Below are positions 25,734-38,341 of a DNA stretch of 64,000 nucleotides, piece after piece; position 1 is the first letter of the stretch; each line of letters opens with the position of its first letter. The translations under genes were made by a program, and so were the position numbers. The notes under the pieces were generated by a model. The model had not been told where the DNA came from. It was given only the letters and a program-made list of their open reading frames with translations, and searched no databases. This DNA comes from Blastomyces gilchristii SLH14081 (lineage: Eukaryota; Ascomycota; Eurotiomycetes; Onygenales; Ajellomycetaceae), in NCBI RefSeq assembly GCF_000003855.2, contig NW_003101681.1, positions 3,223,379-3,287,378 on the forward strand, given 5' to 3'.

Positions 25734-28700
25734 ATAGATATATAATAAAAACAATAAAAAAAGTGTAAAAACTCTTTGAAAATCACATTTATTCAAAATA
25801 ATATGAATAGAAACTCAAATTACATTTATTCTTGTCTTCAAATTACATTTGAGTAAAAAGTTAATTTTATACTGCTTCAGAAGCTGAATGTTGATACTGA
25901 GTAAAAATATATTATTTCTCATTTAAGCTACTGCTGCTTTCTATCTTAAAAGTCTGAGATAAAGTCTAGAGTAATGATCTAGAAAAGAAAGAGATCAAGA
26001 TATTAATTTAATCTAAGATTTAATATCATGTCTGATCCTGATATTGTGATGAGTGATATTATAGATAAAGAGAATAAGTTTGATACTATACAGCTTATAA
26101 ATATCTATAATGAAAAGTTATTGAAGAAAAATAATAATATCTGAACAATTAATAGAGAATTTCTAAACATAACTTTCTTAAGAAACTCTATAATTGTAGA
26201 AGATTTCAATACATTATCTCTGATGAAATTCAGAATGTAAAAGAGTAGTAAGAGTAGATAATCTGAATAAATAAATCTTTAAGCATTTAATAGATTTAGT
26301 TAACAAGTCTGATCAACAAACATTCTTTAGAAAAGATATGAAATAGAAATCTATTATAAATCTAATCTTCATATCATAAAATCTAATGAAAAAAAGACTT
26401 ATAAACTGATTTATAAATTCAAATGAGACATCAGAATCAAATCATGAGATTGTTCAATTTGATATTAAACTGAGTGAAGAATAAATAAGTGAAAACTCTC
26501 TTCTCTCTAATCAGTTTAACTTTGAAAAAGCTGATTGAAAGATAGTTAAAGAAAGTATAAAACTGTTAAAATCTGAAAGATAGAGTGAACTATATTGAAA
26601 TCCTGATAAAGATATCTCAAATGAAATACTTAAGAATAGAGTGAAGCTCATTACATCTATTATTCTAACAAGTGATAGAGATAATATTTTAAAGAGAAAA
26701 TCTTCTGAGTATTTAAAATCTTGATAAAATAAGAATATCATATGTAAAAGAAAATAATTAGCTACTGTTAGAAGAGATTGAAAGAATAATGTAATTTCTA
26801 ATAAAGAGTTTAAAACTGTCAGAAATGAATATTTTTCAGATATTAAAAGAGCTAAAACATACTGCTCAAATAAATTTCTTAAAGCAGTATAAGAAAAGAA
26901 AGTTTTTAAAACTTTTAACTATACTAAAACAAGAAGTGTAGCAAAACTTTCAGTCTTAGAATATGAGTTACAGAATGAATCATATACAGCAAACTCTCTT
27001 ATGAAAAAATATCAAGCTTTGATAAGAACTCTCTTTCAAAACTCATCAGATTCAGATTCAGAGAAAGAGAATATATCACTTCTCAACTATATTAATGAAA
27101 ATAACTGGAAATGAACTGATCTTAAATAAGATGAATTAGAGTCAGCTATCTTCTCAAGTTCAGTTAAAACTGCTGCAGGGCTTGATTTAATTAATCACTT
27201 GATTATTCAAAACATATATTTCTACTTGAAGAATGAATATTTTGAGCTCTTTTTCAATCTTTTAAAAAATGATTATTCTTCTGAATGCTGAAGAGAAGCT
27301 ACTGAAGTAATTCTTGTAAAATCTAATAGAAAAGCTTCAATTTCTAAGTCATATAGAGTAATATCTCTATTAAACTGTCTAGAAAAGATTTTAGAAAAAA
27401 TAATAGCTACTCAACTATCTTTTATAAACTCTATTAGTAATTCTCTTTTATTCAGTGAATAAATGAGAGATAGAAAACAATGTTCTGTAATTGACACTGT
27501 TGTCTCAGTTATTCATAATATTCAAATTACAAAGCATGAAGATCTGGTCTTAACTGCAGTTTTTATTGATATAAAAGAAGCATTTGATTCTGTTTCAAAG
27601 TCAAAATTAATTCAGATTTTGAAGATGTTAAAACTGCCACTTTCTCTAATAAAATGAGTTAACTGTTTTATATCTAAAAGAATCATATCACTTTTCTTCA
27701 ATGAAATGAAATAAGACAAGACTGAGATAAAAATAGAAGTACTGTAAGAATCTTTAATCTCACTCATTGTATTTGCAATATACACTGCATATCTATTCAA
27801 AAATAGAAATATGAGAATAGTGTAATTCTCAAGTTATATGAATGATATTGATCTAGTATACAGCTCAAAAACTATTAAAGAGAATTTGAAAGTGATTGAA
27901 AAAGCTGTAAAGGAAATCTTTGTTACAGCAGATATCAATCAAGATATCAATCAAATTCAATTTGATATGAATAAAACTGAGTTAATTCATTTCTTTTCTA
28001 GATTCAATGAGAAAGAACTTTCTCTAACTCTTTTAAATAGAGAGATTAAACCCAGGGTAAATGTTAAATGATTAGAAGTATGGTTAAACTCTAAGTTGAA
28101 TTTTAAATATCACATTCAACAAAGAACTGTCAAGGCAGAAAGACTATTGAACAACATAATCAGACTATCAAATACAGAGAGAGGTCTGTCCTTCCAGACT
28201 ATAAGACAGTTATATATAGCCTGTATTACATCAGTAGCTGATTATGAAGTTCAAGTTTGATGAAATAATCAAGGGAATTTCACTGAACTCTTTCAAAGTC
28301 TGCAAAACAGAGTCTTGAGAAGAATTCTAGAAGTATTCAAATCATCTTCTATTAAAGCAATGAAAATTGAAGCTTCAATTTCTCCTTCTGCTATTAGATT
28401 TGAAAAGGCCTGTATGAACTATGCTCTGAGAGTTATAAAGATGAGCTCAAATTATATAATCAGAGAAAGAGTCTCTTCTTCATTTCCTTCAATTAACTCT
28501 GAAAATGAACTGGATTGAAATAGATTTCTTGATTGAAATGAAAATTATTCTTCAAAGAAAATGTCTTCTCAACTGTACAGACTATGCTCTCTGATTAAAA
28601 ATCAATTTTCTTCTTTAAATATTGAAAAAGTTGATCATGAGAAGTTATCTCTCTGGAGAGAAAAGCTTGAATCTCTTATAGACTTACAAATAAGTGGACT

Positions 28701-29669
28701 ATCAAAGAGAAAGAATATGAACAGCATTTGAAGAGAATTTCTACAATCAATATAAAAGACTCTATTCTGATTTATTCAGAGGACTCAAAAAATGAGAATT
28801 TGAATAGAATAGGCGCAGACATTGCTTATACTGAAGATAATATCAATTTTATCTCAGATTTCTGAAATCTAGGCTGTGAATCTGAAGTCTTTGATGCTGA
28901 ACTATTTGTGATAGTGAAAGCTTTCAAACTCATTGAAATAAAATCTCATAAAAGAGAAAATAGTATGAAAGAGACATGGATATTCTCTGATAGTCAAGCT
29001 GCATTAAAAAGACTTAGAAATAGTCAGATTTATAATGATCAAATGAATCTTGAACTGCAAAAGAGAAGAACATCAAAGCTGATAATTCATCTGCACTGAG
29101 TTCCTGCTCATATGAATATTCATGAGAATGAATTGGCTGATTCAGCTGTAAAAAAGAGTGCAGAATTAAGCAGATCTATTCAAAAAATTGTGTTCTGATC
29201 TTTTATAAAGAGAAAAATAAAAGAATCTTGTTTAGACAAGTGAAATGAAAGCTGACAGAAATAAAAGAAGAGTATACATTATTCAAGATGTGAAACAAAA
29301 CTGAAATGAAAATCTTGTTCAATGAAATATAAGAAGAAAATATTCTCATCTATAATACAGCTGAAACTAGGACATGACTATTTCAAATCTTATATACAAA
29401 GATTTGATGATAGGTTTGACTCAATAGAATGCTCATTCTGCAATATAAATGAGAATTCTGAGTATATTGTAATGTACTGTGTATTATACAATAGTCTCAG
29501 AGCTAGATTAAAAGAGAAGTATGATTTAAATCTATTAAATATGAAATTCTTATTCTCAACTGAGACATGAATTAAATACTTAATAGACTTGCTATCAGAA
29601 ACTCAAGCAGCTATAAGAAAATGGCTAAATTCAGAATTATCTGAATATGAAGAGGAGGAAATCAATTAG
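25734..29669 (+). pseudogene. LINE C ORF2: EN-RT-RNase H polyprotein (broken)
   Basis: The start codon is mutated (ATA at 25734). The endonuclease DFN motif lies near 26195. The RT shows FIDIKEAFDSV from 27562 and YMND at 27835-27846 where YxDD is expected. RNase H shows AELF near 28900, FSDSQAALKRL near 28985 and WVPAHMNIHENELADSA near 29095. A terminal CSFC...YIVMYC zinc motif lies near 29432-29480. A 2-bp loss near 26210 shifts frame relative to copy A, and Trp codons are commonly TGA (for example QVWWNN at 28252-28270). The enzyme would perform target-primed reverse transcription, but is dead here. Confidence 0.82.
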
Positions 29670-30053
29670 ATATAGTCTGTTAAAACAGCTATATACTATC
29701 TTTTAATAATTTGTTTTGTTACAGTCTCTCTTTACTTTATCTTTTCCTTTCAATTCCTTTCTATCTATCTATTTAATGTGTCTATCTTTAAGACTGTGTT
29801 CTCTTTTCCTTTGTCATGATATTGTCAAATGATTGCAAAGTATCAGAAGATGTTAAGACACTGCAATTTGTAAACAGTTTTTGTATTCTGGGCTGGAATT
29901 TTCTGATTTTGTATATCTGAAAGTGATGAATGTATAATAGTTAACTTTACAGATATAGGAAAAAACCTGAGAACTAAAAGTTCTCTGATAGATGTCATAG
30001 TCTCTGACTGCATACATCTATAATTGAAGAATAATAATAATAATAATAATAAG
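29670..30053 (+). other. LINE C 3' UTR with hairpin and (AAT)n tail
   Basis: The 3' UTR contains GAGAACT-AAA-AGTTCTC, a perfect 7-bp stem at 29969-29985, then TGCATACATCTATAATTGAA and an (AAT)n tail. The same arrangement is in copy D (about 32098-32187) and, slightly changed, in copy E (about 63427-63510). Confidence 0.65.
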
Positions 30054-32187
30054 ATATCAATCAAATTCAATTTTTTATAAATAAAACTGAGTTAATTCAT
30101 TTCTTTTCTAGATTCAATAAGAAAGAACTATCTCTCACTCTTTTAAATAGAGACATTAAACCCAGTGTAAATATCAAATGATTATAAGTATGATTACACT
30201 CTAAGTTGAATTTTAAATATCATATTTAACAAAGAACTGTCAAGGCAGAAAGACTATTGAATAACATAATCAGACTATCAAATACAGAGAGAGGTCTATT
30301 CTTCAAGGGTATGAGACAGTTATATATAGCCTGTATTATCTCAGTAGCTAATTATAGAGTTCAAGTTTGATGAAATTATCAAGAGAATTTGACTGAACTC
30401 TTTCAGAGTCTGTAAAACAGAGCTTTGAGAAGAATTCTGAGAGCATTCAAATGATCTTCTATTAAAGCAATGACAATTGAAGCTTCAATTCATTCTTCTA
30501 CTATTAGATTTGAAAAGGCCTATATAAACTATGCTCTGAGAGTTATAATGATGAGCTTAAATTATATAATCAGAGAAAGAGTCTCTTCTTCATTTTCATT
30601 AATTAACTCTTAAAATGAACTGAATTGAAATAGATTTCATGATTGAAATAAAAATAATTCTTCAAAGAAAATGTCTTCTCAACTGTACAGACTATGCTCT
30701 CTGATTAGAGATCAATTTTCTTCTTTAAATATTGAAAAAGTTGATCATGAGAAGATATCTCTCTGAAGAGAAAAGCTTGAATCTCTTATAGACTTGCAAA
30801 TAAGTGAACTATCTAAGAAGAAAGAATATAATCAGCATTTGAAGAGAATTTCTGCAATCAATATAAAAGACTCTATTCTGATTTATTCAGATGACTCAAA
30901 AAACAAGAATTTGAATAGATTAGATGCAGGCATTGCTTATACTGAAGATAATATTAATTTTATCTCAGATTTCTGAAATTTAGACTGTGAATCTGAAGTC
31001 TTTGTTGCTGAACTATTTGTAATAGTGAAAGCTTTCAAACTCATGAAATAAAATCTCGTGGANNNNNNNNNNNNNNNNNNNNNNNNNNNNNNNNNNNNNN
31101 NNNNNNNNNNNNNNNNNNNNNNNNNNNNNNNNNNNNNNNNNNNNNNNNNNNNNNNNNNNNNNNNNNNNNNNNNNNNNNNNNNNNNNNNNNNNNNNNNNNN
31201 NNNNNNNNNNNNNNNNNNNNNNNNNNNNNNNNNNNNNNNNNNNNNNNNNNNNNNNNNNNNNNNNNNNNNNNNNNNNNNNNNNNNNNNNNNNNNNNNNNNN
31301 NNNNNNNNNNNNNNNNNNNNNNNNNNNNNNNNNNNNNNNNNNNNNNNNNNNNNNNNNNNNNNNNNNNNNNNNNNNNNNNNNNNNNNNNNNNNNNNNNNNN
31401 NNNNNNNNNNNNNNNNNNNNNNNNNNNNNNNNNNNNNNNNNNNNNNNNNNNNNNNNNNNNNNNNNNNNNNNNNNNNNNNNNNNNNNNNNNNNNNNNNNNN
31501 NNNNNNNNNNNNNNNNNNNNNNNNNNNNNNNNNNNNNNNNNNNNNNNNNNNNNNNNNNNNNNNNNNNNNNNNNNNNNNNNNNNNNNNNNNNNNNNNNNNN
31601 NNNTAATGCACTGTGCATATACAATAGTCTCAGAGTCAGATTGAAAGAGAAGTATGATCTAAATCAATTAAATATAGATTCTTATTCTCAACTGAGACAG
31701 GAATTAAATACTTAACAGACTTTCTATCAGAAACTCAAGCAGCTATAAGAAAATGGCTAAATTCAGAAATATCTGAATATGAAGAGGAGGAAATCAATCA
31801 GATATAGTCTGGTAAAACAGCTATATACTATCTTTTAATAATTTGTTTTGTTACAGTCTCTCTTTATTTTATCTTTTTCTTTCAATTTCTTTCTATCTAT
31901 CTATTTAATGTGTCTATCTTTAAGACTGTGTTCTCTTTTCCTTTGTCATGATATTGTCAAATGATTGCAAAGTATCAGAAGATGTTAAGACACTGCAATT
32001 TGTAAACAGTTTTTGTATTCTGGGCTGGAAATTTCTGATTTTGCATATCTGAAAGTGATGAATGTATAATAGTTAACTTTACAAATATAGGAAAAAACCT
32101 GAGAACTAAAAGTTCTCTGATAGATGTCATAGTCTCTGACTGCATACATCTATAATTGAATAATAATAATAATAATAGTAATAAAGA
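30054..32187 (+). mobile_element. LINE copy D, 5'-truncated, with assembly gap
   Basis: It begins inside the RT domain (IQF..NKTELIHFFSRFN) directly after the (AAT)n tail of copy C, and runs through RNase H to its own 3' UTR and (AAT)n tail at about 32160-32187. A run of 541 N at 31063-31603 covers RNase H; its size fits the missing homologous segment. The ORF2 end keeps the probable original reading INQI before TAG. 5' truncation is common for LINE insertions. Confidence 0.8.
31063..31603. other. Assembly gap (541 N)
   Basis: Unsequenced bases inside LINE copy D. Open frames of X across it are meaningless. Confidence 0.99.
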
Positions 32188-33978
32188 CTTTCAGAAATGC
32201 ACATACTTCAGAGAAGCTGAAAATCAGAGCATGTACAGTTATGACAGAGTCTTGAGAACTGATCATCTGTATATGTAATCAGATATCTCTTATAAAACTG
32301 TGTTCACTTTCTCAGTTTTACTGAAGTATTCAGTCTGAAAATAATTAAGATATGATGAGAGAGCTCATCTGCTCAGATTAACACTTATCATGAGTTCATG
32401 ACATTCATATTGCCTTAATTACTCAGATTTTACAGATACTCAGAGACTTATCTCTCATTGATAATGAAATTGTAGAAATGCACTGCAGTGTGAGAATCAT
32501 TGATAGAGAATCTAGGCATATTTGTATATACCTGTTCAGAGATTGTACAGATAGAAGAAAGATAATTGTAGGTCTGTGAGACTGCAGAAGACACTGACAA
32601 CACTAGAAGTTTAATAAGAACTATTAGCTAGAATCTGTAAGAAATTAGTTACAGAGAGACTTACAGCAAAGAATGAGACTATACTACTTGAAGTCAGAAA
32701 CTGGCCTGAGAAAGGCATGAGATTGACTACTGACCTGAAGATCAGATGTAGTGATGAGACTGAGAAGAGTGAAAATACTGTTGTAAATAATGATATCTCT
32801 GCTTCATCAGTCAGTAAAAAGTGATCAGAGAAGTTACAGAGATGCTTATAAGAAGCTCAGCAGTGATCAGACATTGTTTACAAAGATATTAAAATTGAAA
32901 AAAATTTTATTCTTGAGAAGTTCTTGAATTAATATACAGATATTGTCAGAAACACTCTCTCTCTATTATCTGAGTGAAAACACTTCACAGATAAATAAGA
33001 ATACTTATAATTTATAAGAATGAAAGCTGTTACAGAATAAGAGAAAAGAAGATGAGATTCTATAAACAGATCTGAGATATTTATACTACTCTAGAGAGGT
33101 TTGCTTACACTGTGAGTAATCTCATAGAATAGTCAGATTACTCTAGTAAGTAAAGAGTGATTATAAATTGCAGCTCTGAATCTTTCTATATAACTATAAA
33201 GAGTGATTACAGATCACAGATATCTTGATTCTACAATTCTACAGAGATGATGAAAGAATGAAAAATTTCTCACAATTCTACAGTATTAAAGAATGATAAT
33301 TCATGAGAATGAGTGAAAGATTAACTCATGAATGCTTCTCTTTGATGAGAATAATCTCACAGACAGTGATTCATTCGCAGAATGAATCTGTGTGATGATT
33401 ATACAAGAACCGTATGAAAAAATGATTGAAGATCAACTGAAATTCTTCAGATTGAAATATGCAGAATGAATCTATATAATAATCACACAAGAATCTTGAA
33501 AAATGATTAAGAGTTAATCAGAACTTTTCTGTATATAAGATGTGAGATGAATCTGTATAATAGTCAGAGAAAGATCTGCAGACTATAAAGAATCTTATGA
33601 AATAAGAAACTGAGTGACAGACTCTTTTCTCTTCATGTTAACAAGGGATCTTTCCTCACTGAGGTTTTTTTATAGATGTGAAGGATTTTTAGTGAGTATC
33701 ACTGCAGTGCTGAGCCTGATTCTATGAAATCACTCAGTGAAAGACTTCAGAGACAAAGTCTTGAAGAGGAAGAGATATGTAAGAAACTCTGCTTCTCACA
33801 GATTCTTTATCTCTATTTCTATCTCTTATATAATCAATAGAGTTAGCGGCCCTTGACTACACTCAACTATATAGACTGAAGTTCATGAATACTATTTACA
33901 ACTCAGCTTCAATGCTATTATACATTTAATCTCTATATTTTATCTTTCTATCATGAATACTTCTAGTAGTTAACAGTA
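32188..33978. other. Unassigned decayed repeat DNA with tandem duplications
   Basis: No gene could be recognised. A partly open plus-strand stretch near 32625-32900 (ELLARICKKLVTERLTAKNE) may be a retroelement protein. An about 84-bp direct repeat occurs at 33378-33461 and 33462-33545 (GCAGAATGAATCT.T..GAT/AATAATYA). Near 33645-33680, GGGATCTTTCCTCACTGAGG followed by TTTTTTT resembles the end-of-LTR motif of many copia elements, so this may be a copia remnant; that is weak. A short CpG patch lies at 33846-33855. Confidence 0.3.
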
Positions 33979-36080
33979 CATATCATGCCAAGCTGCAAAC
34001 CCCCGAATAATCGCCTGCGAGCCCTTATTCTTACATCAGTGAACATTGAGACTGTATTTACACAGATGAAGAAGATGTTCACTAATATCTCTCTGCTAAT
34101 AATATTTAACTCTGACTATGAAATAGTTATTGAAGCTGACTTCTCTGACTATGTTACAGAGAGAGCTATATTACAATATAATAATAAAGATGTCTTACAA
34201 TTATGTGTCTTCATGTCTAAGAAGTTAAGTCTCACTGAATGCAACTATAAGATCTATGACAAGAAACTTCTTACAATTATATATTATCTAGAAGAATGAG
34301 ACTCTGAACTCTAAAGTGTCTTCAAATTTGATATAATCATAGATTATAAGAATCTCAAATACTTTACTATCGTCTGCAAGCTTACTGAATAACAGATACA
34401 ATAATCTGAGCTATTAAGCTGTTTTCATTTTATAATACACTACTGTTCTGACAGCTAGAACTCAATGACAGATGTTCTCTTATAACAAGAGTAAGATATG
34501 TCATCTGATATAACATTCACATGTGAAATAAACTGAGAACACTGACTCTTGTATCTGAAGATACTAGTTAATCATGATAAGATTACTTATAGCACTATAT
34601 ACACTTCACTGATCAGAATATCTTCTGAATCTATACTGAATGAATTGTGACATATAACAGCTTAAACTGATAAACTTCTTCAAGCACTCACTGAAGCAGT
34701 TTATCAAGAAGCACTCTGATTTCCCTCAGAACTATGTGTAAGAACTGACATCTCAGAATGCGTAATTGATGATAATAACATGCTGTGATTTCATGAATAA
34801 TGCTGAGTTCCTCACTCTGAACTCTTACACACTCAGATAATGCAAGAAATATATAATTCTTATATAACTGATTATTCAGATTGTGAACAACTGTATTAAA
34901 TGATCTCTTGAGAGTTCTACTAATCTGAGATATTAAATAGTATCAGATATTTTATCTGAAACTGTAACTATTATTCTTTCATCATCGTATAAAAGAACTG
35001 TAGAAAAGATGTAATGAAATCACTGAATATTTCTGATAGAATCTGATAAGATATAGTTATTGATTTCACTGTCAATCTCTCTAAGAGTAAGAGTTGTAAG
35101 AATATCCTGGTCATCATTGACTGATTCAGTAAAGATGTAATATTGAAATCTTATAATAAGATAAATGCTGAACAGATTACTGAAGCCTTCTTACAGAGTT
35201 CATTCTATTAAATGCATGAGTTACTGAGATCTATTATATCTGACTAAGACTGTCAATTTGTGAGTGCTCTCTGAACAAGGATCTGTCAGATTCTCAAGAT
35301 TATACATTACTTATCAACTGCTTATCACTTTGAGACTAATAATGTATCAGAATCAATAATTCAGACAGTGAAGAATTATCATTATAAGTTCTACAATCAC
35401 TTATAAGACAATTAATATAATCTTCTACTACATGCCAAGATTACTATCAATGATAAAGATACTGTCTTAACAGATGTAAGCCTGTTCTTTCTTACACATG
35501 ATTATCACATAAAAGTGTTAAATCTTCTAGAGACTACACAGTTCACACTGAACTTTTACAGTCTGATTCAGATCACTGATAATATAGTAATAAAGCTCTG
35601 AGATATCTGCAACTGAGCAGAAGTCTTCATAATAAGTGTTAAACAAGATTAAGAAGATTAAGTTAATATCTGACAAGATTTCACAGAGCAGTATAAGATA
35701 GAAGATCTTATGTAATTGAATCTTAAAAATATACAGATCACATACTCATCTTATACATTGAATTATTATTATATGAAATACACTGTAACAGAAATTCTAG
35801 ACAGTTATAACTACTATCTTAATACTCTATCAGAGATTCGTAATATGTTTCACATAAGCTTGCTCTGTCATATTATCACTGACTCATTCTCTTATCAACT
35901 GACTTATGAGTAACACCTGTCAGAAATCATAGAAGAAGATAATGAACTTCAGTAAGAGATTGAAAATATTCTTGATAAGAGATTCTGCAGCTGTGACTAA
36001 ACTGACTTTATAACTGTATCTGAGATCAGAATCAGAATATTTGATGATCTTATTATCAATTCAACTGATCTCATTACATG
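33979..36080 (+). pseudogene. Chromovirus-like Ty3/gypsy pol, RNase H to chromodomain
   Basis: In order: RT/RNase H junction (FTNISLLIIFNSD, EADFSDYVTE, LCVFMSKKLSLTECNYKIYD, TIIYYLEEW; 34075-34300), integrase core (WWDIVIDFTVNL..KNILVIIDWFSKD near 35040-35120; IISDWDCQFVSALW near 35230-35280; LSTAYHFETNN near 35315-35345), a GPY/F-like region with RNMFHISLLC, and a chromodomain-type end (EIENILDKRF, then TDFITVSEIR; 35950-36030). This order is that of chromoviral Ty3 elements. Stops are frequent. The first about 50 bp (33979-34030) are GC-rich and not obviously part of pol. Confidence 0.7.
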
Positions 36081-36500
36081 GTTTTAACCTTAAATAGAAG
36101 TCTCATACTGTCTCAGTGAGACTTACTGTCTACTCTTATCACATTTTTCAAATGAGACCATGATTTTCACTTCTTAATTTAAATTATTTTTATTGCTTTA
36201 AATGACTTTAAATCTCATTTGAGTGTTATCAAAAAGTGTTACTTTTTAAAAAAATTAAAAATAGTCTAAAAAAACCTTAAAATGTCTAAAAATAGTCACT
36301 TTATGCCAAGAATAAAACTAAATGAAATCAAATGAAATCACTTTCTTAATTTTTCTAAGTCATGATCTTATTTTGAGATCTGATATATAGTCACTTTGCA
36401 TGTTTTTCTAATGATTAGTCTCAGTGGGATTCACGCTAAGAAATGTATGAGATCAGATCAAATGAAATCAAATGTGAAATTCAGAATCTCAGCAGCCAGT
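36000..36500 (+). repeat. Chromovirus-end repeat, copy 2 (probable 3' end and LTR)
   Basis: It directly follows the chromodomain remnant and is homologous to 11823-12324 (reverse) and 46290-46795. Since homology includes the last codons of pol, these are copies of one element's 3' end. Terminal dinucleotides of the LTR could not be fixed. Confidence 0.55.
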
Positions 36501-36640
36501 CTAGCTATAACTGATAATATTTTATAAAATGAGTTAACTAAAATCATCTGATCTGTACTCTGAGTTCTGTGTTATCTGAAACTGCAGTTCTTGACTGATG
36601 AGAACTATGCATAACATCACTTCAGAAAAGAAGAAGTTAA

Positions 36641-36909
36641 TGTGATAAGCTACACTTGATCAATTATATAGACTATTTCATTACACTTTATAGATTTCTG
36701 CTGAAGCTCTGATTCTCAGTCACTGATTCTTAGCTGAAATCTCATGAAATTTCTATTCTTCTGCTCTGAACCTTTATTATATATATGTATAAATATTCAC
36801 TTCAATTGCTGATTTCTGTACTTTCTCTTTTTTCCTTCTCTAATGTTTTTCACTTTGTTATATAAGAACTATAAAATGATATCAATCTATTCAGCGTAGA
36901 CTTCTTACA
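36641..36909 (+). repeat. LTR of unassigned element, copy 2 (269 bp)
   Basis: It starts TGTGATAAGC, ends CTTCTTACA and aligns with 12884-13153. It is preceded by a purine-rich AGAAAAGAAGAAG (a possible polypurine tract), so it may be a 3' LTR in plus orientation. Confidence 0.55.
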
Positions 36910-37858
36910 CAAAGACCTATCAGCAGAAAGCAGAAAATTAAAAAATGAAGAGTGTAACTATTATATTGAAAGTCTTAAATATATCTACCAGTCTCACTGA
37001 AAATGTCAAACTTGAAATTATGAAGATAAAATTGAATATTGATAATACAAAGCTTACAATTTAGTGAGAGATCTTGAAATTAATTAATAATTATTATAAG
37101 AATTAAAAAGTGATGATTAAAAATCTTACAAACTCAATCAACAGTATTAGAGAGAAAGTACAGTATATTTTCATTGAAATATATGAAATAATAAACTGAT
37201 TTAAAATAATTATAAAAGTTCTCAGTAATACAGTCAATAAGAGTAGTAGTAATAAGAGATTTATTAATAGTGATAATTCTCTTCTTCTTTCTACAACTCT
37301 TATTAGTCTGTTTATCACTACTATTAATTCTCTTTCTTTCTTCTTTTTTAATCTTTCAACTCTGATTAGTGTTCTGAGTCTCTGAACTTATGAAATAATT
37401 ACTAAAACAGTAAGTTAGAGTGTGTAAAATAATTTCCAGATTTATTCAGAGATTAATAATTATATAGACTTTTAAATACTCAGTATTTAATTACTCTGAA
37501 ATCTTAACTTTCAAATATCAGATAATTTATAACAGTGTCTGTCAGATTATGACTAAGTTATAAATCTTAATTTACAAGTTCTGTGATATAATTAATAAGA
37601 GTAATATGACTAGAAATGAAGACTATGAAAGAAACTTAATTCAGTTAATTCAGAAGAATTTAGATAGAAGTATCTGTAATTTTTAATAGAGAATAATATC
37701 AGTGAATGAGATGATTTTTAGAATTAGTAGTTATATAAATTGAATTCAGTGACATTATTAATATAATAATTGATTTTTTCAGTTTATAACTTATTTATTA
37801 TGATTTCATTATTTATTTATCATTATACTATGATTTACAGCTCAGTGACTGTGTCACT
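36910..37858. other. Unassigned AT-rich DNA next to gypsy G2
   Basis: Plus-strand fragments such as EIMKIKLNIDNTKLT and SINSIREKVQYIFIEIYEII suggest a decayed coiled-coil protein, perhaps a gag. No catalytic motif was seen. The end of this stretch (CACT at 37855-37858) is the left target duplication of G2. Confidence 0.25.
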
Positions 37859-38036
37859 TGTGATTCAAAGGTTGCTTAAGCCAGCGTACGATTACAGGCG
37901 TACGCCGGCTTCTTATATATTGAATCTCGTACGCTAAATTACTTAGTGGCCGCTATGGCCCTCTTTACATTCGTATGCTAGTAGTTTGGAAGCAGCCATG
38001 TTATTATTCAACAGTTGTACATTCTTCCGAATCACA
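37859..38036 (-). repeat. 3' LTR of gypsy G2
   Basis: 178 bp. Relative to the right LTR I count 16 differences, 15 of them transitions. It holds a TATA-like ATATATAAGAAG on the minus strand and an adjacent CG-rich hairpin at about 37880-37909. Confidence 0.9.
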
Positions 38037-38046
38037 TCCTCCCCCA
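38037..38046 (-). promoter_or_regulatory. Polypurine tract of gypsy G2
   Basis: The minus strand reads GGGGGAGGA immediately before the 3' LTR. This is the plus-strand primer site and fixes the orientation of the element. Confidence 0.8.
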
Positions 38047-38341
38047 TCAGATTCAGTCACGCTCATGTGACCATATCATATGCCCTAGCTTCATGCGGAT
38101 TAGCTCATCACTAGCATTTCATGATTATGTGACCTATCTCTGATTCAGCTAGCATTCTGTGTACACTCTCACAAAGAAACTTCTACTATATTACATCACT
38201 CATTCACTAACTTTTCTCATTCTTCAATCATCTTCTTCATCATTGTCATCATTGAACATCATCATCATTCAAGATTTCTACTTCTTCTTCTGTTCAACTC
38301 TTTCTATCTGTTCATCTATCACATCATACACATTTCTAGCA

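Larger units (their letters stand above)
22439..30053 (+). mobile_element. Tad1-like LINE copy C, most complete copy
   Basis: Full-length by comparison: 5' end about 22439 (the first 230 bp keep CpG), 5' UTR to 24108, ORF1 24109-25710, ORF2 25734-29669, 3' UTR with a small hairpin (29969-29985), and an (AAT)n tail at about 30030-30053. It is directly followed by truncated copy D. RIP-like stops are throughout. No convincing target-site duplication was found. Confidence 0.88.

Noticed and set aside
31013..31624. Long open frames across the N run, on both strands
   Set aside because: They consist of undetermined bases (X) and carry no information.
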